Source: Polaromonas sp. YR568
GTDB taxonomy: Bacteria; Pseudomonadota; Gammaproteobacteria; Burkholderiales; Burkholderiaceae_C
Length of the DNA stretch: 64,000 bases
Direction: 5' to 3'
Assembly: GCA_945878995.1 (NCBI GenBank)
Contig: CAMCUN010000002.1
Coordinates: forward strand, 1 to 64,000
The notes under the pieces were generated by a model that was not told the origin of the DNA, searched no databases, and was given only the letters and a program-made list of their open reading frames with translations. A program made the translations under genes and the position numbers. Positions 32,821 through 43,395 of the stretch are shown here, one piece after another (positions within the stretch are counted from its first letter, which is position 1; every line of letters begins with the position of its first letter).

Positions 32821-34131
32821 TTACATCTGCCGCAAACCGGGGCCCCAAGCCCCGGCATCGGCCAAAGGCTGGAGCACCTGGGCCGCCGCCTCGGCGCCGG
32901 CACGCAGCGGCTTGACCGCCACGCTGGCCTGGGCCAGTTCGGCCTCGCCAAAGATGAGCGCATAGCGCGCGCCGCTGGCGTCGGCCCGCTTGAACTGCGA
33001 CTTCATGCTACCCATGCCTTCGGCCGCGCCCGCAGGCGCATGCATTTGCACGCTCACGCCCGCCGCACGCAGCGCTTGCAGGCACTGCAGCACCTGGGGC
33101 AGTGCAGCGGCGTCGGGCACCACGGCAAAGGCGTCGGGGGCGGGCAACTCGGGCTGAGTGCCCTGCTCTTTGAGCAAATCGAGCACGCGCTCCACGCCCA
33201 GGGCCCAGCCCACGGCGGGGGCGGGTTTGCCGCCCATTTGAGCGATGAGGTAGTCGTAGCGTCCCCCGGCGCAAATGGTGCCTTGGGCACCCAGCCGGTC
33301 GGTGACAAACTCAAACACGCTCAGGTTGTAGTAGTCGAGGCCGCGCACCAGGCGGGGGTTGAAGGTCCAGGGCACGCCGTTGGCGTCAAGCATGGCTTTC
33401 AGGCTGTCAAAGTGCGCCAGCGAGCTCGCACCCAAAAAGTCAATCAGGCGGGGCGCACCATTGACCAGTGCCTGCATGGCCGGGTTTTTGGTGTCCAAAA
33501 TGCGCAAGGGGTTGCTGTGCAAGCGGCGCTTGGCCTCTTCATCCAGTTCAGCTTCATGCTGCTCCAAGTAGGCAATGAGCTCGGCCCGGTGCAAGGCCCG
33601 CTCATCGGGCTGGCCCAGGCTGTTGATCTCCAAGCGCCAGTCACTCAGGCCCAACTCGCGCCACAGGGCGACAGCGAGCAAAATCAGCTCGGCATCGAGC
33701 TCGGGGCCGGCATAACCCAGGGCCTCGGCGCCAATTTGATGAAACTGACGGTAGCGACCCCGCTGAGGCCGCTCGCGCCTGAACATGGGGCCCATGTAAT
33801 ACAGGCGCTTGCCGCCGTCGTAAAGCAGGTTGTGCTCGGTGACGGCGCGCACCACGCTGGCGGTGTTTTCAGGCCGCATGGTCAGGTGCTCGGCGTCGCC
33901 GTGCTTGTCGGCGCGGTCTTCAAAGGAGTACATCTCCTTTTCCACAATGTCGGTGACCTCGCCAATGCTGCGCACAAACAAGCGGGTGTGCTCCAAGATG
34001 GGGGTGCGGATGTTGCGGTAGGCGTAGCGCGCCATCAGCGAGCGCACTTGGCCTTCCAGCCATTCCCAGCGCGCCGACTCGGGCGGCAAAATGTCGTTCA
34101 TGCCTTTGACGGCGCTCAGTTTGTCAGCCAT
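32821..34131 (-). CDS. hisS: Histidyl-tRNA synthetase
   Basis: [79 protein letters not shown]. Confidence 0.97.
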   Translation of the reverse strand: MADKLSAVKGMNDILPPESARWEWLEGQVRSLMARYAYRNIRTPILEHTRLFVRSIGEVTDIVEKEMYSFEDRADKHGDAEHLTMRPENTASVVRAVTEHNLLYDGGKRLYYMGPMFRRERPQRGRYRQFHQIGAEALGYAGPELDAELILLAVALWRELGLSDWRLEINSLGQPDERALHRAELIAYLEQHEAELDEEAKRRLHSNPLRILDTKNPAMQALVNGAPRLIDFLGASSLAHFDSLKAMLDANGVPWTFNPRLVRGLDYYNLSVFEFVTDRLGAQGTICAGGRYDYLIAQMGGKPAPAVGWALGVERVLDLLKEQGTQPELPAPDAFAVVPDAAALPQVLQCLQALRAAGVSVQMHAPAGAAEGMGSMKSQFKRADASGARYALIFGEAELAQASVAVKPLRAGAEAAAQVLQPLADAGAWGPGLRQM

Positions 34132-34182
34132 GGGGGGTGCAAGCGAGCTCTTCAAAGCCCGTGAAAAAAGTATAAAAAACGC

Positions 34183-35460
34183 TCAAGCGGGCTGCTTGGC
34201 CCCAAAGCGCTGCTGGATGTAGTTTTCCACCAGCACCTGGAATTCGCGGGCAATGCCTTCGCCGCGCAGGGTCAGGCGCTTTTCGCCGTCAATGAACACG
34301 GGCGCGGCCGGCGCCTCGCCCGTGCCCGGCAAGCTGATGCCAATGTCGGCGTGCTTGCTCTCTCCCGGTCCATTCACGATGCAGCCCATCACTGCCACCT
34401 TGAGCTGTTCCACACCGGGGTACTGGTGGCGCCACACGGGCATTTGCAGGCGCAAAAAATCGTCGATCTGCTTGGCCAGTTCCTGAAAGGTGGCGCTGGT
34501 GGTGCGGCCGCAGCCGGGGCAGGCGGTGACGCTGGGCACAAAAATGCGCAAGCCCAAAGCCTGCAAAATTTCAGACGCAATCACCACCTCTTGGGTGCGT
34601 GACTCGCCGGGCTGCGGGGTGAGCGAGACGCGGATGGTGTCGCCAATGCCTTCTTGCAGCAAGATGGCCAGCGCCACGCTGGAGGCCACCGTGCCCTTGG
34701 TGCCCATGCCCGCTTCGGTCAGGCCCAGGTGCAGCGGGTGGTCTGTGCGCTTGGCCAGTTCTCGGTAGACGGCCACCAGGTCCTGCACGCCAGAGACCTT
34801 GCAGGACAAAATAATCTGCTCGTGCGCCATCCCCAAGCTTTTGGCGCGCTCGGCCGACTGCAGGGCCGAGCTGATGAGGGCCTCGTACATCACCTGCTTG
34901 GCCTGCCAAGGCTGGGCGCGGCAGCTATTGTCGTCCATCATCTGGGCCAGCAGCTCTTGGTCCAGGCTGCCCCAGTTGACGCCAATGCGCACGGGTTTGT
35001 TCCAGCGCACGGCGGCTTCAATCATCTGGCTGAACTGCCTGTCGTGCTTATCGCCCTTGCCCACATTGCCCGGGTTGATGCGGTATTTGGACAGCGCCTC
35101 GGCGCAAGCCGGGTACTCGGTGAGCAGGGTGTGGCCGTTGTAGTGAAAGTCGCCCACCAAAGGAGTGTCAATGCCCATGCGGTCTAGCTGCTCGCGCACA
35201 TGCGGCACGGCCTGGGCGGCCTCGGGGGTGTTGACGGTGATGCGCACCACCTCGGAGCCCGCTAGCGCGAGTTCTTTGACCTGGATGGCCGTGCCAATGA
35301 CGTCCACCGTGTCGGTGTTGGTCATGGACTGCACGCGCACGGGCGCGTCACCGCCCACAGTGACCACGCGGGAGCCCCACACAATGCGGGCCTGGGCGGA
35401 GCGGCGTGGCCTGGGTTGGGCCGATTCAATAGCGCAGTCTGTGGCGCAGGGGTGGGTCAT
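34183..35460 (-). CDS. ispG: 4-hydroxy-3-methylbut-2-enyl diphosphate synthase
   Basis: [46 protein letters not shown]...[16 protein letters not shown]...[25 protein letters not shown]. Confidence 0.97.
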   Translation of the reverse strand: MTHPCATDCAIESAQPRPRRSAQARIVWGSRVVTVGGDAPVRVQSMTNTDTVDVIGTAIQVKELALAGSEVVRITVNTPEAAQAVPHVREQLDRMGIDTPLVGDFHYNGHTLLTEYPACAEALSKYRINPGNVGKGDKHDRQFSQMIEAAVRWNKPVRIGVNWGSLDQELLAQMMDDNSCRAQPWQAKQVMYEALISSALQSAERAKSLGMAHEQIILSCKVSGVQDLVAVYRELAKRTDHPLHLGLTEAGMGTKGTVASSVALAILLQEGIGDTIRVSLTPQPGESRTQEVVIASEILQALGLRIFVPSVTACPGCGRTTSATFQELAKQIDDFLRLQMPVWRHQYPGVEQLKVAVMGCIVNGPGESKHADIGISLPGTGEAPAAPVFIDGEKRLTLRGEGIAREFQVLVENYIQQRFGAKQPA

Positions 35461-35464
35461 CACA

Positions 35465-36094
35465 TCACCTTTTGGAGGGCAAGGCAGGCACGGGCGCAGA
35501 AGGCATGGCGGCAGCACCGGGCGCGGGGACAGGGGACGCAGCGGCTGAAGGCACAGCTTCGGTGACTGTGGAGGGGGGCGCAGGCGCCACGCCTGAGGCG
35601 GGCAGATTGGCCACAGCCGAGCCAGGTGCTGCCATGTCACTGCTGTACCAGGCCATCAAGTCAGGCCACAGGTACACGGTCAAGGCGGCAAAGACCAGCA
35701 CCACGCCAGCCAGCACAGCCGGCGGCGACACGGGGCGGCGTCCAGCTGCGGCCTCTTCGGAGGAGCGAAAAGGCTCATTGATGCGCCCTTCCACCGACAG
35801 CGGCTGGGCCTGGGTCCGGGGCAACAAAGGCAAGATAGGGGCGGGATCGATCTTGAGGCTTCGGCACACACTGGAGGCCAAAGCCCTCACGAACACGGCG
35901 TCGGTCAACAAATCGTAGCGGTCGGCCTCCAAGGCCTCCAGGCGGCGCACAGGCACCTTGAGAGCCACCGCCAAGGAGGTGATTTGCACGCCCGCAGATT
36001 CTCGGGCACGGCGGATCAGGGCGCCAGCGCTGGCGCCCGCAAGCGCTGCAGCGCCATGGCCAGGGGTGGGGCCCTGATCGGTAACTTCACTCAT
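35465..36094 (-). CDS. RodZ-like HTH membrane protein
   Basis: [59 protein letters not shown]...TM segment [22 protein letters not shown]. Confidence 0.85.
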   Translation of the reverse strand: MSEVTDQGPTPGHGAAALAGASAGALIRRARESAGVQITSLAVALKVPVRRLEALEADRYDLLTDAVFVRALASSVCRSLKIDPAPILPLLPRTQAQPLSVEGRINEPFRSSEEAAAGRRPVSPPAVLAGVVLVFAALTVYLWPDLMAWYSSDMAAPGSAVANLPASGVAPAPPSTVTEAVPSAAASPVPAPGAAAMPSAPVPALPSKR

Positions 36095-36941
36095 CAAACA
36101 ACCCTTTATCGAGGGCCAGCGCCTGGGGCGACCGGCCAAATTCTTGCCTCAGCTGTTCGACCGATTGGCGGAACAAGGCTTGATTATCAAGCTTGCGGGC
36201 AACCTTCGCGGCCAGCCACAAGCTCTGAGCGCTGGCAGGCAAGCGCGCATGGGCTTGCGCCATCACCTGGCTGGCTTCTTGCCACTGGCTGAGCGCGCCA
36301 TGCACCTGGGCCAGCAAGACCGCCACGGGCAGGTTGGCCGGCTCCAAACGCCAGGCCTGCACCAAGCTCGCCTGGGCCTGCGGCAAGCGCGCTGCCCGCT
36401 GCTGGCAGACCCCAAAAGCGGTCCAGCTGCGGGCTGCATGCGCGTAGCCAGGCTGGGCCAGCGCGAGCTGGAACAAGGCGGCCATGTCCTCGTACTGCAC
36501 TTGCGTTTGAGGCTGGGGCTGCTGACACAGCGTCCAGGCCAGGTTGTGCGCCACATCGGCGTCTTGGGGGGCCAGAGCCAGCGCGCGCTGCAAGCTGCGC
36601 TCGGCCTGCGGCCACTGGCCCAGCCGCAGGTGCACCAGGCCGCGCAAGTTCAAAGCGGGGACCAGATCGGGCTGGCTGGCCAGTGCCTGCCTGAGCTCGT
36701 CCAGAGCCACCTCATCTTGGCCCTGCTGGAAATAAGCCGTGGCCAGCGCCAGCCGCAGGCCTGCACGGCGCTGGGCCGCTGGGGCAGCGGAAGGCTCGGC
36801 TTTGGCCCTGTCCTGCCCCTCGCTGGCCTCATCCACTGATCGCGTGGCAGGCGCTGAGCAAGCGCTGAGGCTGAGCAATGCCGCCAGCGCAGCCCATACA
36901 GTCCAAGGCCGAACAGCGAAGAGAAACCGCTTTGGCGCCAT
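36087..36941 (-). CDS. pilF: Type IV pilus biogenesis/stability lipoprotein PilW/PilF
   Basis: Lipobox LLSLSACSAP; TPRs RLALATAYFQQGQDEVALDELRQALASQPDLVPALNLRGLVHLRLGQ; between rlmN and the rodZ-like gene. Confidence 0.88.
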   Translation of the reverse strand: MAPKRFLFAVRPWTVWAALAALLSLSACSAPATRSVDEASEGQDRAKAEPSAAPAAQRRAGLRLALATAYFQQGQDEVALDELRQALASQPDLVPALNLRGLVHLRLGQWPQAERSLQRALALAPQDADVAHNLAWTLCQQPQPQTQVQYEDMAALFQLALAQPGYAHAARSWTAFGVCQQRAARLPQAQASLVQAWRLEPANLPVAVLLAQVHGALSQWQEASQVMAQAHARLPASAQSLWLAAKVARKLDNQALFRQSVEQLRQEFGRSPQALALDKGLFDE

Positions 36942-36950
36942 GGCGCAGCT

Positions 36951-38099
36951 TCAGGGGCGACCAGCGGACACGGTGACCACCGGAATCTGGGCCAGCATGC
37001 CCAGCCGCTGGCTGGCCATGCGCTGCTGAACGTCGGTGCGGTCCTGCACATCACCCGCGAGTTGGCCGCAGGCCGCGGCGATGTCGTCACCCCGGGTTTT
37101 GCGCAGCGTGGTGACCAGGCCCGCGTCCATGAGCAAGCTTGCAAACAACTTCACCTGGGCGTCGGGCGAGCGCTTGAGGCCAGAAGCTTCAAACGGGTTG
37201 AAGGGAATCAGGTTGAACTTGGCTTGCAAACCTTGGGCACCGTGGGTTTTCATGAGCGCAATCAACTCGCGTGCGTGCTCGGGCTGGTCGTTCACGCCGT
37301 CGAGCATGCAGTATTCAAAGGTAATGAAGTCGCGCGGCGCAAACGCTTGGTAGCGGGTGCACGCCTGCAGCAGCTCGGCGATGGGGTATTTGCGGTTGAG
37401 CGGCACCAGGTGGTCGCGCAAGGTGTTGTTGGGCGCGTGCAAAGACACGGCCAGAGCCACCGGGCAGTCTTGGCTGAGACGGTCCACCATGGGCACCACG
37501 CCCGAGGTAGACACCGTGACCCGCCGGCGCGACAGGCCGTAGGCGTGGTCGTCGAGCATGACTTTGAGGGCCGGCACCAGTTGGGCGTAGTTTTGCAAGG
37601 GCTCGCCCATGCCCATCATGACCACGTTGGTGATGACACGCTCTTGGCAGCCAAGGGTCTGTCGCAGCGTGTGCTCGGCAAACCAGAGCTGGGCCAAGAT
37701 TTCGCCGGTGTTCAGGTTGCGGCTAAAGCCCTGGTGACCGGTGGCGCAAAAGCGGCAACCCACGGCGCAACCGGCTTGTGAGGACACGCACAGCGTGCCT
37801 CGGTCGGTCTCGGGGATAAAAACGCTCTCAATGAGGTTGCCGCCGCCCACGTCAAACAGCCATTTCACCGTGCCATCGGCCGAGCGCTGGGTGCTCACCA
37901 AGGGCAAGGCCTGCACGTGGGCGCAGCCGGCCAATTTATCGCGCAAGGACTTGGCCAGGTCTGTCATTTGCGCAAAGTCGGTGGCGCCGCGCTGATGAAT
38001 CCAGCGGTAGAGCTGGGTAGCGCGAAAACGCTTTTCGCCCAACTGCTCGCAAAAGGCGACCAGCGCGTCGAGGTCAAGGCCAAGAAGATTGGTGCTCAT
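36951..38099 (-). CDS. rlmN: 23S rRNA/tRNA adenine-C2 methyltransferase RlmN
   Basis: Radical [43 protein letters not shown]. Confidence 0.97.
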   Translation of the reverse strand: MSTNLLGLDLDALVAFCEQLGEKRFRATQLYRWIHQRGATDFAQMTDLAKSLRDKLAGCAHVQALPLVSTQRSADGTVKWLFDVGGGNLIESVFIPETDRGTLCVSSQAGCAVGCRFCATGHQGFSRNLNTGEILAQLWFAEHTLRQTLGCQERVITNVVMMGMGEPLQNYAQLVPALKVMLDDHAYGLSRRRVTVSTSGVVPMVDRLSQDCPVALAVSLHAPNNTLRDHLVPLNRKYPIAELLQACTRYQAFAPRDFITFEYCMLDGVNDQPEHARELIALMKTHGAQGLQAKFNLIPFNPFEASGLKRSPDAQVKLFASLLMDAGLVTTLRKTRGDDIAAACGQLAGDVQDRTDVQQRMASQRLGMLAQIPVVTVSAGRP

Positions 38100-38217
38100 G
38101 GGAGGGTTGGGGGGTCGTGTCACGCCGCTAAAAGAGATCAGCGTAGCGCCTGTGTCGGGAAACGCAAGGGGAATGTAGGCGCCAGGTCTGGGTTTGACAA
38201 TGAAGAGACCGCCCCTT

Positions 38218-38247
38218 GAAAAAAGAGCGGGACCCAAAGGCCCCGCA
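38218..38247 (-). terminator. Rho-independent terminator downstream of ndk
   Basis: Minus strand gcggggcc-tttg-ggtcccgc followed by tcttttttc. Confidence 0.7.
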
Positions 38248-38306
38248 TCTTGCTCTGATTATTGCCTGTTTGACTCTGCAGAGCCCAAGCAGGCTGCCAG
38301 GGCAAA

Positions 38307-38732
38307 TTAACGCGAGTAAATGTTCATGCCGGGGAAAAAGAAAGCGATTTCCTGGGCAGCGGTGTCGGGGGCGTCAGAGCCGTGCACGGCGTTGGCGTCG
38401 ATGCTGTCGGCAAAGTCGGCGCGGATGGTGCCTGCGTCGGCTTTCTTGGGGTCGGTGGCGCCCATCAGGTCGCGGTTTTTGCCAATCGCGCCTTCGCCTT
38501 CGAGGGCTTGGATCATCACGGGGCCGGAGATCATGAAGTCCACCAGGTCTTTGAAGAAGGGGCGGGCCTTGTGCACAGCGTAAAAGGCTTCGGCCTCGCC
38601 GCGCGAGAGGTGGGCCATGCGGGCAGCCACGACTTTCAGACCAGCGGCCTCAAAGCGGGCGTAGATCTGACCGATCACGTTCTTGGCAACTGCGTCTGGC
38701 TTGATGATGGAAAGGGTGCGTTCGATGGCCAT
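38307..38732 (-). CDS. ndk: Nucleoside diphosphate kinase
   Basis: [39 protein letters not shown]...[28 protein letters not shown]. Confidence 0.98.
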   Translation of the reverse strand: MAIERTLSIIKPDAVAKNVIGQIYARFEAAGLKVVAARMAHLSRGEAEAFYAVHKARPFFKDLVDFMISGPVMIQALEGEGAIGKNRDLMGATDPKKADAGTIRADFADSIDANAVHGSDAPDTAAQEIAFFFPGMNIYSR

Positions 38733-38872
38733 GGTGAAGTCCTGGTGTTTTTTAAGATTTGTTCGACTGAACAAAACCAATTATTTTAGGGCTTGTTTGG
38801 ATGGCCCTGCCATTGTTGAGCCCACAGCAAGGGCGCTACCAGGTGAGCCGCGCCTGCAGTCACCCCACTGAA

Positions 38873-40660
38873 TCAACCGCGGCCACGCCCACCGCGCCCC
38901 CCTCCGCCACCCCCACCACCCCCACCACCCCCAGGAGGGCGTTTGCCGCCTCGGCCTTGGCCAGGGGCCTGGCGCTGGCGGGTGAAGGTGTCGGCGCCTA
39001 TGTAGCCAAAAGAGGTTTTCATGGGGTCGGGCTGGCCACCGCCACCACCGCCTCCGCCTCCTGTGCCTCCTGCACCGCCGCCTCTTGCGCCTTCATTGCG
39101 CGGCCCGCGGGCGGGGCGGTCAGACCGGCCTGGCCCAGCCCCTGGCGACGCAGGCCCCTGCGGCAAGGAGGGGCGCGGGCCCCGACCTTGACGGCGTTTA
39201 CCACGATTGGCGCCATTGCCCGTGTCTATGCGGCCCGCCACATGCTTGCCCGGTGGGGGCTGCAGCTCGTAAGGGCCGAGTTCCTCTTCGCCATCGGCCT
39301 GTGAGTCGGGCACACGACCGGCCTCAGCGTCTGCCGCGGCTTGGGCGGCCTGGGCATGGCGCTGCTGGCGCATTTCTTGGCCTTCGGCGTGCCGCAGCGC
39401 GCGGGTCAGGCCATCAATGTCGCGATCGTCGAGCTCCACGTAGGCACCCCGTTTGAGGCCGCGCGGCAGCATGAAGGCGCCATAACGAATGCGAATGAGC
39501 CGGCTGACCGCATGGCCCACAGCCTCGAACATGCGGCGCACCTCGCGGTTGCGACCCTCGGCAATGGTCACGCGGTACCAGCAGTTGGCGCCCTCACCAC
39601 CGCCTCCGGCCGCTTCTATGCTGCCAAACTGCGCGCGGCCATCGTCGAGCATGACGCCGTCGACCAGCTTTTGTTTTTCTTCGTTGCTCAAGGCACCAAG
39701 CACGCGCACGGCGTACTCGCGCTCCAGGCCAAAGCGCGGGTGCATCAACTGGTTGGCAAGCTCACCCGAGCTGGTGAACAGCAGCAGGCCTTCGGTGTTC
39801 AGGTCCAGGCGGCCGACCGACTGCCACTTGCCCTGAAAGAGCTTGGGCAGCTTGCGAAACACGGTGGGGCGGTTTTGCGGATCGTCGTGGGTGACCACCT
39901 CGCCCGCAGGCTTGTGGTAAGCAATCACGCGAGCTGGCGGCGGTGCAATGCGCACGCGCAAGGCCTTGCCGTTGACCTTGACGGCATCGCCAAACTGGAT
40001 GCGCTGGCCAATGTGGGCCGGCTCGTTGTTGACCGAAATGCGGCCCTCAAGAATGAGCTGCTCCATCTCCAGACGCGATCCCAGACCGGCCTGGGCCAGC
40101 ACCTTGTGCAGCTTGGGGCTTTCGGGCTGCGGCGCGAGCACGCGCTTGGGCAGGGGCACGCTTTGGTCTTCCTCGTCGGCGTCAAGCTGGCCGGTCACCA
40201 CGTCTTCAAAGCGGTAAGCCTGGCGCGGCCCTGCCCCTGGCCGGGCTGTTGCCCCTTGCCTGCCGTGCAGTGGGCCGCCCTGCGGGCCTGGTGTCCCCCG
40301 CCTGGTGCTGTCTTTTCCGCCCTCTTTGCCGCCCGCTTGGCGGGGCGCACGCTCTCCAGGGGCAGGCGTTTGGCCGCCTTCTTCTTCTTCATTCGTGCGG
40401 GCCTCATGGACTGGGCCAGCATCTCGGCCTGCTTCTGGGCCTGCTTCTGGGTCGTCGCGCCGCTGACGGCGCCGTGGCGGTCGGGCTGAGGGCGAGCCCT
40501 CGGCGCCTGACTGCGGGCCGCTGGGTGGTTCGCCAGCCTGTGCATTCGCCTGCTTTGCCGGCTCGGCTGCGGCAGCCTCCGGCGCAGGGGGCATGGGCAT
40601 GGCCCCTGCAGGCAAGGCGACAAGGGGCTCTGCAGCCGAAGAAGGGTCAGTGGAGTGCAT
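38873..40660 (-). CDS. rluB: 23S rRNA pseudouridine synthase RluB with low-complexity N- and C-terminal extensions
   Basis: S4 + [43 protein letters not shown]...[41 protein letters not shown]; Gly/Arg-rich tail. Confidence 0.93.
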   Translation of the reverse strand: MHSTDPSSAAEPLVALPAGAMPMPPAPEAAAAEPAKQANAQAGEPPSGPQSGAEGSPSARPPRRRQRRDDPEAGPEAGRDAGPVHEARTNEEEEGGQTPAPGERAPRQAGGKEGGKDSTRRGTPGPQGGPLHGRQGATARPGAGPRQAYRFEDVVTGQLDADEEDQSVPLPKRVLAPQPESPKLHKVLAQAGLGSRLEMEQLILEGRISVNNEPAHIGQRIQFGDAVKVNGKALRVRIAPPPARVIAYHKPAGEVVTHDDPQNRPTVFRKLPKLFQGKWQSVGRLDLNTEGLLLFTSSGELANQLMHPRFGLEREYAVRVLGALSNEEKQKLVDGVMLDDGRAQFGSIEAAGGGGEGANCWYRVTIAEGRNREVRRMFEAVGHAVSRLIRIRYGAFMLPRGLKRGAYVELDDRDIDGLTRALRHAEGQEMRQQRHAQAAQAAADAEAGRVPDSQADGEEELGPYELQPPPGKHVAGRIDTGNGANRGKRRQGRGPRPSLPQGPASPGAGPGRSDRPARGPRNEGARGGGAGGTGGGGGGGGGQPDPMKTSFGYIGADTFTRQRQAPGQGRGGKRPPGGGGGGGGGGGGRGGRGRG

Positions 40661-40665
40661 GGTGG

Positions 40666-41352
40666 TCAGGGCGCTGGGCGCGCATCCTCAGGATAGTGGG
40701 GCAATACCTGCAGGTCGAGCTCAGGTGCCATGGGGGCGGTGGGCACAGGCGCCAATTCAGTGGTCAGCGCAGCGGACTCAAGGGGCAAAACGGGCTCAGA
40801 CAGGCCAAACTCGATTTGCTCAATCAGTGAGCTCTCTGGTGAGGCGCCGTCCAGCGTGGGCAACTGGTCCAGCGACTGCAGGCCCAGGTCGTCCAAAAAC
40901 TGGCGGGTGGTGGCGAACAGTGAGGGGCGGCCCACTGTTTCACGGTGGCCTATGACCTCCACCCAGCCCCGGTCTTCAAGCTGCTTGAGCAACTGGCTGT
41001 TGATGGTGACGCCGCGAATGTCTTCCATGTCCCCCCGGGTGACCGGCTGGCGGTAAGCAATGATGGCCAGGGTTTCCAGCGTGGCGCGGGTGTAGCGCGG
41101 CGGCTTTTCCGGCTGCAGCTTGTCCAAAAAAGGGCGCATCTCTGGGCGACTTTGAAAACGCCAGCCCGAGGCCACCCGCACCAGTTCCACGCCGCGACCG
41201 GCCCAGTCGTCTTGCAACTCGGCGAGCCAACGCTTGAGGGTGTCGGCCGCGATCGCACCGTCGAAAAGCAGCTCAAGTTCCCGCACAGGCAGGGCCTGCG
41301 GCGCGCAAATGAGGGCTGTCTCGAGGACGCGCTTGGCATCCGTCGTGTTCAT
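40666..41352 (-). CDS. scpB: Segregation and condensation protein B
   Basis: [67 protein letters not shown]...[19 protein letters not shown]. Confidence 0.94.
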   Translation of the reverse strand: MNTTDAKRVLETALICAPQALPVRELELLFDGAIAADTLKRWLAELQDDWAGRGVELVRVASGWRFQSRPEMRPFLDKLQPEKPPRYTRATLETLAIIAYRQPVTRGDMEDIRGVTINSQLLKQLEDRGWVEVIGHRETVGRPSLFATTRQFLDDLGLQSLDQLPTLDGASPESSLIEQIEFGLSEPVLPLESAALTTELAPVPTAPMAPELDLQVLPHYPEDARPAP

Positions 41353-41499
41353 GGGATCAATCTCTTAGCTTCAAGGAAACGGGCCGGCATGCGCCGGATC
41401 CAGAAGGCCTTGCGAGAGGGGAGTCGGCAAGGCCGGGGCAGAAAGCGGGTCTGGATGTCAAAAGGATTGGCGAGCGCTCAGTTCAGCATGCTCATCAAA

Positions 41500-42570
41500 T
41501 CATGAATTTAATTCTAGCTCAGCGCCGCCGTTCAGCCCGAGGCTGCTCAGGGCCAGGCGCAGCTCTGGTGGCAGCGGCGCCCGCCAAGACAGCGCCTGCC
41601 CGGTGACCGGGTGCGTCAAGCTCAAGCGCCAGGCATGCAGGGCTTGGCGCTCCAGGCCAGCCAGCGGCTTGCCGCCATAGAGCTCGTCGGCAAGCAGTGG
41701 GTGGCCCAGGTGAAGCAGGTGCACGCGAATTTGATGGGTGCGGCCGGTGTGCAGCTTGCAATGCACCAAGCAGGCCTGGGGCTGGCTGTCCAGCACGCGA
41801 AAGTCGGTGAGCGCGGGCTTGCCCATTTGGTGCGCCAGGTCCACCACGGCCATGCGCACGCGCTGGCGGGGGTCACGCCCAATGGCCTGCTCCACCCGCA
41901 CGGTGGGCCCCAGCTGCCAAGGCTTGTGGGCCAGGGCAATGTACTCGCGGCGCACCTCGCGCGCGGCGATCAGGGCCACCAGTGCGTCCATCACGGCGCG
42001 GGTCTTGGCCACCACCATCAGGCCGGTGGTGTCTTTGTCCAGCCTGTGCACGATGCCCGCGCGCGGCAGCATGCGCGCGCCCTCATGGTGGGCCAGCAGG
42101 CCATTGAGCAAGGTGCCGCTCCAGTGGCCAGGGGCGGGGTGAACCACCAAACCAGCCGGCTTGTTGATGACCATCAGGTGCGCGTCTTCGTGGACCACCT
42201 CCAGCGCCATGGGCTCGGGCGAAAAGGCCTGGCTTTGCGGCGTGGGCCGCAGTTCAATGCGCAGCACATCACCGACTTTGACCTTGGTGGAGGTTTTGCG
42301 CTGCTCCCGCCCGCCCAACTGAACGGCACCCGCCTCAATGAGTTGCTGCAGGTAGCTGCGCGAGAACTCGGGCACCAAGAGGGCCAGCGCCCGGTCCAGG
42401 CGTTCGCCGTGCTGGGCCACGGCCACAGGGGACTGGCGCCACTCCGCCTCGGCCAAGGCGGGCTCGGCCGCGTCCTCATCGCCCAGGTCTGGCAGCTCGG
42501 GGGCAGCCAGGGGCTCGGGCTCACCTGTAAAATCACGCTTTATCCCCACAGGGGTCATCTCAAGGTCCAT
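41500..42570 (-). CDS. rluD: 23S rRNA pseudouridine synthase RluD (alternative start 42585)
   Basis: GERLDRALALLVPEFSRSYLQQLIEAGAVQLGG...IVHRLDKDTTGLMVVAKT. Confidence 0.93.
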   Translation of the reverse strand: MDLEMTPVGIKRDFTGEPEPLAAPELPDLGDEDAAEPALAEAEWRQSPVAVAQHGERLDRALALLVPEFSRSYLQQLIEAGAVQLGGREQRKTSTKVKVGDVLRIELRPTPQSQAFSPEPMALEVVHEDAHLMVINKPAGLVVHPAPGHWSGTLLNGLLAHHEGARMLPRAGIVHRLDKDTTGLMVVAKTRAVMDALVALIAAREVRREYIALAHKPWQLGPTVRVEQAIGRDPRQRVRMAVVDLAHQMGKPALTDFRVLDSQPQACLVHCKLHTGRTHQIRVHLLHLGHPLLADELYGGKPLAGLERQALHAWRLSLTHPVTGQALSWRAPLPPELRLALSSLGLNGGAELELNS

Positions 42571-42573
42571 CGC

Positions 42574-43395
42574 ATGGTTGTTCAAGGATTATCGGCCGCC
42601 GGCCGCGCCCGCCTTCTGGTGGCTCTGACCGCCGTGGCCCTGCTGGTGGGCTGCGCGGCAGACAACAAGGCCGACCCCACGGCCGGCTGGAGCCCCAACA
42701 AAATCTACGCCGAGGCCCGCGACGAAGCGGCCAACGGGGCTTACGACAAGGCCGTGACGCTGTTTGAAAAGCTCGAAGGCCGGGCCGCAGGCACACCGCT
42801 GGCCCAGCAAGCGCAGCTTGAAAAAGCCCATGCACACTACCGCGCCAACGAGCCGGCCCAGGCCGTGGCCACGCTGGACCGGTTTTTGCGCCTGCACCCA
42901 GCCAGCCCAGCGCTGGACTATGCGCTTTACCTCAAAGGCCTGGTCAACTTCAATGACAACTTAGGCCTGTTGGGCCGCCTGGCCAAGCGCGATTTGTCCG
43001 AGAGCGACCAAAAAGCGGCCAAAGACTCGTACGCCGCCTTCAGCGAGTTGGTCAAGCGCTTCCCTGAGTCCAAGTACGCGCCGGATGCGCGCTTGCGCAT
43101 GGGCTTTATTGTCAATTCGCTGGCGCAGTCCGAGGTGAATGTGGCGCGCTACTATTTTTCACGAGGGGCTTACGTGGCCGCTGTGAACCGGGCGCAGTCG
43201 GCCATTGATGAGTTTCGCGATGTGCCGGCCATTGAAGAGGCCATGTTTTTGCTGTATCGCTCTTACGACGCGCTGGGCATGACCACCCTGCGCGACGACA
43301 CCCTGCGGGTGCTCGAGCGCAGCTTCCCCACCAGCAGCTACCTGGGCCGCAGCGAACTCACGGGCCCAAAGCGTCCGTGGTATCGCCTTTGGTGA
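42574..43395 (+). CDS. bamD: Outer membrane assembly lipoprotein BamD
   Basis: Lipobox ALLVGCAADNKADPTAGWSPNKIYAEARDEAANGAYDKAVTLFEKLEGRAAGTPLAQQAQLEKAHAHYRANEPAQAVATLDRFLRLHP. Confidence 0.93.
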   Translation: MVVQGLSAAGRARLLVALTAVALLVGCAADNKADPTAGWSPNKIYAEARDEAANGAYDKAVTLFEKLEGRAAGTPLAQQAQLEKAHAHYRANEPAQAVATLDRFLRLHPASPALDYALYLKGLVNFNDNLGLLGRLAKRDLSESDQKAAKDSYAAFSELVKRFPESKYAPDARLRMGFIVNSLAQSEVNVARYYFSRGAYVAAVNRAQSAIDEFRDVPAIEEAMFLLYRSYDALGMTTLRDDTLRVLERSFPTSSYLGRSELTGPKRPWYRLW

